From the NCBI GenBank assembly GCA_946122785.1, contig CAMGYJ010000011.1, forward strand, positions 6,510,001-6,574,000: a stretch of DNA of 64,000 nt. The letters run 5' to 3'. The stretch's first letter is position 1. Each line of letters opens with the position of its first letter. Shown one piece after another: positions 39,184-50,684 of the stretch. Source of the DNA: Linum tenue. Lineage: Eukaryota > Streptophyta > Magnoliopsida > Malpighiales > Linaceae. A program made the position numbers and the translations under genes. The notes below the pieces were generated by a model. It was not told the origin of the DNA. It worked only from the letters and a program-made list of their open reading frames with translations, and did not search any database.

Positions 39184-41234
39184 ATGTGAGATGAGAAGCT
39201 AGAAATCCGAAGCAGCAGAAGACGATGAAGGTAACTTTTCAATTTTGGAGCTCAGTGCCTTTTCAATTTTGGAGCTCAGCGTGTCGCTATTTCTTCATCT
39301 CCCTTTGTTTATCAACAGGGTTTTTTTTATCACCTTTCAGCGGCGGGTATCTGTTCACAGCTAGAAAGGCCGTCAAATTCCAGCACGCAGCCAGTAATCT
39401 TAAGACCCATGGTTTCGATTGTGGATCCGCAGGAGAGGACACACGCCTGGCCAACGAGATCAATCGACGGGAACCAGATCGTTAAACATGATGGTTTAAG
39501 GTGAGAATTTGATGGTTTTGCTTAGTCCCTCTCTTTTGCATTCTTTAGTTGCATGTTCACTTAACACCGGTCTCCGATTTTTCTTCCCCTGTTCATCTTC
39601 ACTCACACGGTTTCTCACCTATGAGGCTTTTGACAGTTCGTATGCTCAGAAAATTGATTTTTCGGGGGAGATTCATGATACATCGACCACCTCCCAACCT
39701 CAGATGAGCTCTGATTCTTGGTTTCTCTCCTATCATGATTCTGCTCTTGAAGGTTTGTTTTCTATATTCTCATTCTTAGATTCAGAAATATTTGGGTTAT
39801 AGCACATTTCTCTTACATTTTTTCCAGAAACCGGCGGAGCTCAGAGCATGCCGATGCCAGTTTTGTGTGGTTCCGAAAGGATCATGTCACCTAGATTTGC
39901 TATCTTTTGTTGTAAGGTGATTCCTCCTCTTTGTCTAAAGTTGATTTGTTCTCTCTGTCATCAACGAGTTTTCTAGTAAAAAGACGACATCAATATTTAG
40001 GGAAAAGCCACCAAGACGATTGGTTTCCTGGATGCCAATTTGTGATTCACTGGTGAGCTTTTTCGCAGTGGTTAATGCAGCTTTGGTAGGTCTCAAATAT
40101 GAACGATCACATTTGTTGTACTCTTTTGTTTTCTGATTTTTATTCTTCTGCTAGAAACTTGTGTTGAAGATCGGCATCCGCAATTACATGGAGTAGAAAC
40201 CTTTGATGCCTTTACTCTAAACTTTCAGGTTCCGCCTATGTTTTGTTTCCAAATTCTTATAATTTTATTGTCCTGTACTTTAACAATTTGCTTGGATCAC
40301 GGTGTATATAATTTATGGGAAGCTTACAGTGATGATGGGTTCTAATCCAATGTAGTGGAAACTTAATGTTCTTTGTCATCTATTTATAATCCTTAGTGTT
40401 GTCTGTCTCTTCTTAATCATTTTATTCGTGCTTTGCTGTGCAAAATAGCAGAAGTTTTGTAATAAAATTGGTCAACTATGACCAATCAATCTTTCTGAAT
40501 TGTGGAAGTCCAGTGCTTTGAGGGGCCTATTTATTCCTTCTGCTTAATGTTGCATCCCTGAGCACCCCATCTTGAAATTTTTTATTAACGATTTTTTGTT
40601 TTCAGTTCCAGTGGCTTAGTAAATTATAGTATCAAGTTTATCCTTCTGAATAAATCCATCTCTTTTGCTTTTCCCTTAGGTCTTTGTTAATAGTCATTCA
40701 ATTATTATGATTGGTCTACTTACAGTTTGACCACATATTGTGTCTCTGATGAAGCATTCTGTTGTAATGTGTGATTAGCTGCTTGCCCAATAGTACTTTC
40801 CAAGTCTCTTTCATTGTCAACAAGTTCACATCTAACAAATACATTTATTTCTCCCCTTTTTTTGTTTCAGCCATCTACGAAGAGAAAATGTGGCCACCAC
40901 CCGATGGTTCAATTGTATATCGGAACATCCACAAGATCAAGTAGTGTTAATGTGAGCATGTTAATTTGTTACCTAATTGAGGACATGTAAACTCATGGAG
41001 TTCTATATTATTTTACTGTGTTATTCCTTAATAAGATGTTAACCCTTAGAGTGTGGTGCTTCTTAATGCTGCTACTACTTGGTGAATGTAATGAAAAATG
41101 GCCAAAAGTTTGTTTTAGATGATCAATACTGTTTATTTATATGATATCAACCAAATTAATTCATTTTTGTCTTCGGAAATACTTAAATATAACAATATCC
41201 CGGCGCAGAGCGCGGGCCAATATACAGTAACTAA
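39184..41234 (+). other. MULE left arm, unassigned
   Basis: Contains spliced-exon-like fragments without a recognised product, for instance 39345-39483 and 39829-39916 (ETGGAQSMPMPVLCGSERIM). TTTTCAATTTTGGAGCTCAG is repeated twice near 39236-39281. At 41199-41234, a CCCGGCGC-AGA-GCGCGGG hairpin followed by CTAA resembles a Helitron 3' end, but no 5' end was found. Confidence 0.4.
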
Positions 41235-42323
41235 TAATAAGCATTGCCTCTAGGGAATGGTTGAAGACATTACAACGCAGTGGTGGGAGCTCAAGCTTTT
41301 GAGATATAGATCAAGTGTTCGAAGATTACTTTTATCATAATTATTAAGTTCCCCCCACCTTTTGTTTTTGCTTTGATTTTTTTATTTAATTGATTTTATA
41401 TTGTTTTCCACTTTAGGCTAAAGCTTAATAAAATTTTTATTTTAGTATGTTAGCTACCAGTGTAGTGTTCGAAGATTACTTTATCATCAATGTTAAATGT
41501 TAGATTAAATGATGTAAATTAAATTATCATCAATCCATCTCAGTTGACAAAACAAATGAGGAAGAGGTTATGCGCCGGTGGGAATTTAGGTTTTATGTTA
41601 TGCCGAGAATTTGTTAATTTTGGTTTCAATGAAATCTTGATTTTCTTATTTGTCTTCATTCAGTCGACCAAAGGAAGAAGATGGCGAGGGTTTGGGGTGG
41701 GGTGGGTGAAGCGGGTTGAATGACGTCACAATTTTTGTTTAGTGGAAGATTAAATGTCATTAGAACCGTGAGTTTTGAATAGGTGATGACATGTTGGTTG
41801 TGGCCATTCATAAGAAACATAGCTGAACTCGATATCACTAGATACCACAAATTTTGGTGGGCGATTTATAATTACATGTTCAGACCAAATTATTAAAAAG
41901 GGAACTTAAAGTCAGTAATAAAAGAAGGAAAGTGCAAAGAGTATTTAGGAGAGGCAGGTCAACATAATATTCTATCTCTCTTTGGCAGTTAAATCCTTGA
42001 AAGGGAACCAATAATCCTATTCGATTATGCATAGAATCCTATTCAATTAATTTAGTTATGGTACGAAGTACGAACCAATAATACTTGAAAGAGAACACAT
42101 GTAACTTTAGATGCAGGAGGTATATTGTTGCATTTCGATAGATACTTAAGTGTTGGTGTTGAAACTTGAAAATATGTGGGAGTGAAATTTTCCAATAGAT
42201 TATTGTGCTATTTGTAGGGGCCGATTTTGTTATGGGTTATGAGTTTAAGGCGTAAACTATTAATGGAGGAGAAATATACCATGGTCAATCATGTCAACTT
42301 GCAACATAGTGAATAGCTTGGAT
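41235..42323. other. MULE left arm, AT-rich, no gene seen
   Basis: AT-rich DNA with no long frames or splice-supported exons. It ends at the hAT insertion. Confidence 0.4.
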
Positions 42324-42995
42324 TAGGGCTGCAAGTGAGCCAAACTGTTTGCGAGTGGCTCGGCGTTCGACTCGAGGAAAGCTCGTTCGAATTTCGGCTC
42401 GTTAATAAATGAGTCGAACATTAGTTAAGCTTTGTTCAGCTTGAGAAGCTCGCGAGCTAGCGCGACTCGGTGGCTTGTTGAGCTAAACTCGTGAGCTGGC
42501 TCGTTTAGAGATCATGATATGTCTCAACATGTGGCTAGAGAGCCAACTCGATTACCGAATTATGGACTAATCAATCTATATCTTATGATTTTAATTCATA
42601 TGTTTGTTAAATTATATATCTCACCTATATAAGGTTTAACACGTTGAGTATGTGAGTAAATATATCTTATTTTCTACTTTACAAAAATTATGTATCATAG
42701 ATTGCTTCGATACTATGAAATAACATGATTTGGAGTAGTTAAAATTTATTAACTAAGTTATATATGATACCAACAAAGTATAATATGAGATTATGTAACA
42801 AAATAAATCATCTGTATCATGATATAGTAAATAAAGTACCAAATAAAAGTCAATATATTAGTAAACAAGCTAGCTCGAGCTGGGATCGACTCGGCTCGTC
42901 AATAAACGAGTTGGGCTCGAGATCGACTCGTTTATTAAAGAGTCGAGCTCAACCTAGGGTAAAACTCGACTGTACTGGGCTCATTTGCAGCCCTT
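42324..42995. mobile_element. Non-autonomous hAT element inside the MULE (GGGCTGCAA family), 672 bp
   Basis: Ends TAGGGCTGCAAGTGAGC and GCTCATTTGCAGCCCTT. The flanking 8-mers GCTTGGAT (42316-42323) and GCTAGGAT (42996-43003) agree at 7 of 8. Arms are rich in GAGCTCG/GGCTCG repeats, typical of this common plant family. It inserted after the MULE sequence was in place. Confidence 0.88.
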
Positions 42996-44269
42996 GCTAG
43001 GATGCTTTATCAGTACAAACCTCTCGTAATTTGAACGAATTCGATAATGATCCATTCACTTTCTTAACGTTGAAATCAATACTTCTCGATAAGTGTATCA
43101 TCTTAGTAGTTGTTTGTTATTTGTTATATAGTAGGTTTTTTCTGAATCTAAAGCCAGATCAGTAGTTTGACCCACTGAAATAGCAATATTAAGTATAGAT
43201 CTAGGTGAATTTAACTACATGTAGTTATATGTAGAGTAGCGTAGCATTATAGCTCATAAGTACTGTTGTGCTCCTAGAATAAGTTATTTTATAAAGGGCT
43301 CTTCCAAAGGCATTTGTTTTTATTTTTTTTTATGAGTAATCGGTTTCATTTCACTAAACATTCAAGTGGATGGTAAACAATCACACATTGTACAATATAG
43401 ATACTTTACATTCTAAAGACAACAACTCCATCTACACCACATACATCTCTACGAACTAAAGAAAACTATAACGATTCTTTAAACCATAGGGAAGAATAGG
43501 ACAACCTAGTCATAACAATGACATTCAGATCTTCCATACTAAGCAACATATATCCCATGATCAGTTGAGAATGGAGATAGGGGTTCACAGATCCTACTTC
43601 AATCAATTTTCAGTAATCACCAATCAATCGAATTACGAGTTTATTGCATCAAATCTCATTACACATAACATTCATATGATACGATCTACTTTTTAGTAGG
43701 ACATTTAGTTTTTAATAGAGATTAATTATATTTGCTTCCTTTGCTCTAAGTTTGAGCAAATAGTAATGATAAAGACATCAAATAATTAACAAAAGGGTAA
43801 AATTAGCCCCAATTTATACTAATGAATTTGTATTGGTTATCCAAGGAAAAAGTCTGTACCCGCCAATGGAAAAAAATTACAATCCCTTCCCTCCATAATA
43901 TTTGACGAAATTTTGATTTTTACCAAAATTAGAACCCCTTCCCTCCATTCTTCCACGTTCCTCCATTTCTCTCTCTTCCAACGATTGGAACTTGGAAGAG
44001 GTCGAACTCATTCTTATCCCCTTGCCGATCTGTCTCCGGCGACTCTCCCTTTGCAGATTTGTTTTTGGCCGGCTGATTCATGATTTGAAGATGGACCGTC
44101 TGCTTTCCCCTGGTTTTCGGCGAGCCTTCTCCAGCGGCTAAGAAGCAGATTACAGTCGTAGTTGGAGGTTCACTTCCTCGGGTTGCATGATTCCCCAAGG
44201 AAATTCATACTCGGCTACATCACCGCCGCCCAGCCTGCTGCCTTCATGACCTAGATGGGCGAACCGCTT
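42996..44269. other. MULE left arm, AT-rich, no gene seen
   Basis: AT-rich to about 43900, then a more GC-balanced stretch with a minus-strand frame (44198-43929) that has no recognised motif. Confidence 0.4.
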
Positions 44270-47100
44270 CCATGCAAGGAGCTATCGGAGATGATGTGCC
44301 GGTGACGTTGACTGTAAGACTGCCCCTACTCCGTCATATTGATGTAGTTCGACAATCAAGGTCCTGGTTCCTATGCAAGTACGATTATCACCCGCCAACG
44401 AGATTTGGGGCTAGTGGACATCAGGTACCTCTTTGTGCGTCTCTGTTCGTGATTGGCGTTGTGTGAATTGTGCTAATTTATTTTTTATCGCCTTTGTTCG
44501 ACTCTGCCATTGCGGGCGGTGGGACTACAGTTGGTTCCTATCACGGGAACTAGCTGAGGCAGCAGGTGTCTCCTGCGCAACATCGAACTAGCTGCGGCCG
44601 CTGCTTCTTTGTCGCTCTCCAGAATTGGTTAATTCTCTTTCCTTTGACGGGGCTAAGTTTATGATTTTAGCGTAGTTCATGTGAATTTTGGGGATTTAAG
44701 GAGGTGTCTTTCGATTGGTATTTCACAGGGTTAAATTGCAACTGCGTAGTCCTTGGGTGCCGCCATTATAGCTTCACAGGGCAACAAGATTTGAATAATT
44801 ACATTGCTTTCGTGTCCACTGGGATTTGAAGTTCTCAAGGTTCTCGCAGAGGGGAGAGACAACAGTGATGTACGTCTCTTATACTTGTAGACAGTTGGGA
44901 ATCAGTTTCAGTTAACTTTTCTGCGAAGGTTCCAATTTTGATTTCTTGGGTTTGTTTTCTCTCTCGATGAACCGAGGAACAACAAAGAACTAGTTGAGGT
45001 TGATTGCTGGGAGAATGGAGAGGTGTTTTCCATTGCCTACTTGAAGGAGAAGATAATTTCAGGAAACTCATGTGGAACTACGAAGGTAAGTGTTAACCAT
45101 CTGAATAAACACTAGGAATCAAGAACATCTCGTGAACACAGAACTTGGGAGTGGTTTTTCAGTTAACTGCTGAACTAGTTAAATCTGTTTGGTTGTTAGT
45201 TACCTGGTACCTGATATATATATTTTGGTATATCGATGAAGCATGACCCAATGCTGACCCTGTTGGTGAATGTTGAAGTTGTGATATAATGTAGGTTCGT
45301 CAACCCTCACCGAAGCAACTTAAGATTTTAAGTACTTACTATGGTCTTTTAGTTACCTTGACCCATCGGCTAAAAGATTTGTGTACTGTTTTGTGGATTC
45401 TGGAAAGGAAAGATGACATCGACCTTAGCTCTCTTCTTTAAACATTGAATTCTATTGCCGATTAAGCATTCTTTTAATACCAAGATGACAGATTCAGAGT
45501 GGACTTTTCATTTGCCTATTTCCACTTTTGTGTAAGTAACGTTTTTGTAGGTATAGGAGTGCTTTAGTGCTGTCATCTTGTTGTCTAATATGGTTAAAAG
45601 AATTGATATGGATAAAATTAGTAAGGCAGCTAATTCTGTCAGGGAGACTGCAGTCGTTTCCCTCGACTTTATCCCCCTCCTAAAACGTATTTACTGTTTG
45701 GTTCATCAATACTGTGAGTTATTGTTGCTTTCAATTGCTATTCACTTCACCTACTTTTTTATATCTTCTTACAGTTAAAATGCATTTCTGGGAAGCATTG
45801 GATGAGTTAGGGATGTTAATCACACTGTAGAATCATTTCGAGCCTTCTTTTCACCTAGCTGGCAAGTAGTTTCAGTTAAATGTTCTGCAAAAGGTTCCAA
45901 TTTTGAGTTCTTGGGTTTTTTTTCCTTCTCTCCAGGAACTGAGGAACCACAAAGAACTAGTTGAGGTTGATTGCTGTGAGAATGGAGAGGTGCTTTCCAT
46001 TGTCTACGTGAGGGAGAAGATCATTCTAGGCAACGCATATGGAACTATGAAGGTAAGTGTTAACCATCTTAATCAACTCTAGTAATCAAGAACATCTCGT
46101 GAACACAAAACTTGGTCACCGTTTTTCAGTTAGCTGTTCAACCAGTTACATCAGTTTGGTTGTCAGTTACCTGGTAACTGATATCTATCTCTATTCCTCT
46201 CTTCTCTAATAGAGCTCATGAAAGTGTTTGTGTGGTGTCAGGCTCATTCCTGGAGCAACAAGTCCAAGTTGCTTAACGCAGGGAGATATGCCGAGTGCCT
46301 GTCTCTGGTTCAGGGGAAGCCTTTTGCTTTTGTGTCTTTTCATTTCTGTGTGAACTTTGATTTCATGGATGTCTTTGCATTTTGTATTTTCTTAGTTTAC
46401 TTCTAACTCACATTGCTATTTATTTTGTTATTTCAGTTTTTGTCATATGTTAAGAGTCCTGGTAAATCTGATGTCGTCAACAGTGTAATTGGACATCCAG
46501 TTCGGGTGAGTTGCTCATCCTACATATTTCTCAGTCTTTTGAATAGAACTAGTGGATGCTTAGTCACGTGTGCCTCGTTTGAAACTTCTTGTCATTTCCG
46601 AAGCCAACTTATGAAAATGGATCAACTCGAGGCTCATATATGCATCGACTTGCAGAATGGTGGTTCCTTGAGCAGCAAGGCAATTATTTTGCAAATTAAC
46701 AAGAAGTTTCAACAAGTTTCTGCAAGTTAGTACCTACTACCCTCTGTTCTTTGTGAATGGTAATGGATGGCTCTTCACATTGGTTTTTTTTATAGAGGTT
46801 CTGTTATCATCATTAAAACACTGAAACTATGTAAGCGGTGTAACTATGTAGGCTGGTTCGAGTGCAGCTGCGGGAAAGATTGAAGCAATACTGCAGTAGG
46901 AAAGGGACTCTAATAAGGTGAATTTTGCTACAATATCCTACTTACACAGTCAATTACTGATACTTGAGTCATTTACCTGATGCAAGAGGGACTTTTGTAT
47001 GTCGATGAAACAGGTGCAGTCAATCCACTAATGCAAGAGGGACTTCTGTTTGGCAGACATGTTCCACCCATCCGGGTATGTTCCATTAATAGTTATAAGC
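44270..47100 (+). other. Exon-like blocks of an unrecognised plus-strand gene, partly duplicated
   Basis: Several open blocks have good splice borders: 45936-46052 (39 codons, ELRNHKELVEVDCCENGEVL), 46437-46505 (23 codons, KSPGKSDVVNSVIGHPVR), and others near 44290-44425 and 47030-47080. They look like a gene or a captured gene fragment, but I do not recognise the protein and could not join the blocks into one frame. The block 44969-45085 is a diverged tandem copy of 45936-46052 whose upstream acceptor CTCCAG has become CTCGAT, so it would not be spliced normally. Confidence 0.5.
44900..46190 (+). repeat. Tandem duplication of about 320 bp including an exon, offset 967 bp
   Basis: 44900-45225 and 45870-46190 share the intron end, a 117-bp exon and about 150 bp of the following intron (GTAAGTGTTAACCATCT, then AATCAAGAACATCTCGTGAA). 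Exon lengths are equal. Divergence is moderate, with about ten amino-acid changes in 39. Confidence 0.85.
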
Positions 47101-47258
47101 AACATATATAAATGCAAGAGCTCTGATGCTGTTATCTAGAAATACTATAAGCTTTGTTCTTCAATGAATGTGGTAATCTTTGTTCTCCAAATCCAAATCC
47201 ATAAAAAAAAAAAAAAAACAGAAAGCTAAACAAGCATAGATAGATGCCAACTTCATGC

Positions 47259-50200
47259 TTAGTTGATGATGTTCTTTCCCCTGCCATTATCTCTAGTCTG
47301 TCTCCTCGTCTGTAACAACAAACACAAAATATATAATCACACGGTTAAGCCATATATTATTTATACTTGAACATATGATGTTGCGTCACGTACCTGTGGA
47401 GGCTCATCAGTTGGAGGTTGCACACAAGTTTGTGCACGTTGACTGGGTTCTCCACGCTCTCTGTTACCTTTAGTAGCACTTCTAGTACGTGGCATGGTCT
47501 GTTACAAAAAAAGGTCCACACTTGTCACTACACTAATTCAGAATGAATAGGTCGAGACATTAAGAAACTGGATACTGTCATTCCACTGACCTTTGGGGGG
47601 CAGCTACCTTCTTCATCAATTTTGTCATCATTTTCTTCTTCATTTGTAGCTACTTTCCTCTGCTGTCATATAAAATGTTAGTGTTGTTAGAATAAAAATA
47701 GAAGATGAATTTAATTTGTTTCATAGGTAGTGTTGTTCACAACTAATACCTTCCCAGGTCCGTCTCGTGAACCATCAACAACCCCATCGTTCTGTTCACC
47801 ATTACTGTTTTTGGACTGACCTTCAGTCTGCTTGGTACTACTCCTAGTCTTCCGCCGCTTCAGCAAAATGAAAGAAACTAGTGTTAAAATCAGAAACTAT
47901 AGATTCATTATACAAAGATATCATAAACCATGGAAATAAACACACTGTAAGATTCAGAAATTCACAGAATTAGCCTATTTAATTCACCTGCCGTGGTGGG
48001 CTGTTTGGACCATTCTTATTTGAATAATCTGGTTCCTCGTTTCCATCATCATTTTCCTCATCTGACCCCGGTGATTTAGGACGTACATATCCCACAGGCT
48101 TATCACATGTGCTTCTATAATGCCTTTCATCTCCACATTTACCACACTTCCGAGGCTTCTTGTCCGACTTCTTCCGTTTTCCAGTTTTACCACCTTTATA
48201 TGCTACCTTCATTGGGTTTTTTACAGCTTTGTATTCTTCTGGTATCTCTATTGTCGACCTCTCAGTAGTACCAGTTTGCATGTTGTTCAACTGGTCACAT
48301 GCAGTTGCCATTAACTTGTTTGCAAACTGAAAAGTATCCACTATAGTTGCCCCTAGGAAGCAAAACCGCGATGCTGAAAATTGCAGCAGCCCATACCTAA
48401 CGTTAAATGGCCAAGGGTCATTGATATCCAGTGGTTGTTGCGTAACTTCTATAGTCTTAGGATTCTTGCTCCATCTTTTTAATGCCAACTCTTCTGGAAT
48501 CGTTGGTATGTTCTCTTCTTTCAATAAATAGAGAATAAGGGAACATGGGATGCCCATGTATGCAAGTTTAGCACAACTGCACTCCATTTCCTTGGTTTCA
48601 ACATCATATCGGACAGTGAACTTCTTCTGTTTCCCAAACAAGCTTACATCATAATTGTGCACACTTCCATCTACCACATGATTACTCTTGATACAACCCT
48701 CCACCAATCCTAGCTCCTTTTGAAACTTGCGGAATATCTTGTTAGTGAATATCTTTGCACCGCTTTCTTCAAGTGTGCGCAATGCCGGATGTTTCATTTC
48801 CGGGACACCATGGTTAGATTGAAAATCCAATTTGACCTCATTTTCCCTCAACTCTCCACTCCATCGATCAAAATGGATAAAAAACTCAAGCAAATTGTGG
48901 TTCTCGGTTACATACCTTCCAAGATGTGAGTTGATTCCTTCACATCTAGAGGTTGTTGACAACCCTGCAAAGAAGTAAGATCGAAGGTATGTGTATGCCC
49001 ATTCCCCTCGTCTATCAAATAAATCGGAGACCCATTGACAATCTTCCAGTTTGTGACTTGAGACCAATTCCGCCCATTTTTCTTCAAATTCAGCCGGTTT
49101 AAGATCAACATATACAAACTTCTTCCATTCAGGCTCAAATGCTCTATTATTCTTTAGACGACTCACAATGTTCTTGGCGATATGCCATGAACACAGTCGA
49201 TGAGTTGCAGCAGGAAACACTTTCTGTATGGCATTCCTCATCGCTTTGTCACCATCTGTTACAATCGTCCGAGGTTCTTTGTCTCCCATTGCTTTCTTCA
49301 ACTTCCCTAGAACCCAATCATAACTCTTTTCTGTCTCGTTAGCCAGTAAAGCACATCCAAATATACAGCTCTTACGATGGTGATTGATACCTAAAAAGTG
49401 ATACTAAAGTCATGCATAGCTAAATAGAAGATAGAGTTGCATATCAAAGAGGAGTGATGGAACAACTTTGATTCGAAAAAGGTTGGTTACGTACCTGAGA
49501 AAACAACTAGCGGCATGTTGTAAATGTTTTTCTTGTATGTGGTGTCAAAAGCTAGCAAATGCCCAAAGCATGACATATCGGCTACGCTTATGCTGTCCGC
49601 CCAGAACACACTACAAAGCCTCTTCTCTTCATCGAAAGTGGGTTCGAGGATGAACTGATTGTCTATGCTCATTTTTGACTTTAGATACGCTAGTGCAGTA
49701 GCAGCATCGCCTTCACTGATCCTATCTTTTCGAGCTTTAGATGCAAAATTATGCAAATCCTTTTTCGTATGTCCTACTTTGTCGTACCCTCCAGATTTCT
49801 TAACATGCTGATTCATGATATCAGCAATTTTCATGCCCGCATCTCGTTGGTATCGAACTTCAGCTTTTGTAGCTTCATCTAAACCTCTATGTGATCGCAT
49901 ATGATGCACCAGTTGTGGACGAACTGGATCATGGGTGTGGTTTACATCAAAAGCATCAATAGCATATTTAGAATCTAACCTGTCCAAGGCAACATAGATG
50001 AATTCAGTCACTAGGAAGTATGAGTATGAATGTCAGGATACTGCATTGTCACAAACAACATCACAAATCTAGTTAGATTTATCAAATTGTGAATGGAAAG
50101 AACTTGTCTAACCTGTCCAAGCGAACACGCATGAAAGCTTGACACTGAAATCGAGTGTTCACGCGTGCAGTTAGCTTCAGTTCCTTTACTCGTTTGCGTT

Positions 50201-50684
50201 TTGTTCCCGCAGCTGAACAAACAAATTTTCGAGAAGTTATTTCCCCCTTTTTGGTTTCAGTTTTCCTCTCAGTTCTCACAGAGAAGCCCCAAGCTCTTGC
50301 ATACGTGTTATAGAAATTGTAAGCGTCGTCAATGGTATTGAATTTCCGACCGATGACATCCTCTGCTGTAAGGTTGGCCAAAATTTCCAATGCTTCTCCG
50401 TTCAAAGGGACTTCGTCATGCTGAATTCCGGATGCAACTTCAGTCTCCTCTTCATCTCCACTCGAAGGGGTTTCTGACTCCAAAATATTGGTTTCAATTG
50501 GCTGAGTTATAGTCCCTTCTCCATCGGCATTCACATCAGCGCTATGCTGCGGTTGATCGGCAGCCTCTGCCTCTGTGGTTCGCTCCTCTTCTCTCTCACT
50601 ATTGAAACCAACACTTGTGCTAGGGTGATTCCCATCCTTGTCCATGTGGGCAGCTGTTCTGAGTTGCGCCGATGCTGTGTACAA
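47259..50684 (-). CDS. MULE transposase, MuDR/FAR1 type
   Basis: Seven exons (50684-50113, 49979-49495, 49390-47988, 47857-47750, 47662-47591, 47498-47394 and 47309-47259) join in frame into 931 residues with GT-AG borders. The start may instead be the ATG at 50645. An acidic N-terminus precedes a FAR1-type DNA-binding region (about 112-215, with GRKFNTIDDAYNFYNTYAR and the HTHD zinc ligands). The MULE transposase domain follows: catalytic Asp336 (LLAFDTTYKKN), Asp398 (IVTDGDKAM), Glu503 (TTSRCEGINSH), and the CSWH motif at 419-422. The SWIM zinc finger at 623-637 has C-x-C and Cys635, but Leu637 stands where His is expected. A CX2CX4HX4C knuckle (768-781) and a basic Ser/Lys-rich tail end the protein. 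It would cut and rejoin DNA at the TIRs. No internal stop or frameshift seen. Confidence 0.93.

Noticed and set aside
41199..41234. Helitron 3' end inside the MULE left arm
   Set aside because: A GC hairpin and CTAA are present, but spacing is long and no TC-type 5' end was found, so it is mentioned only within the arm description.
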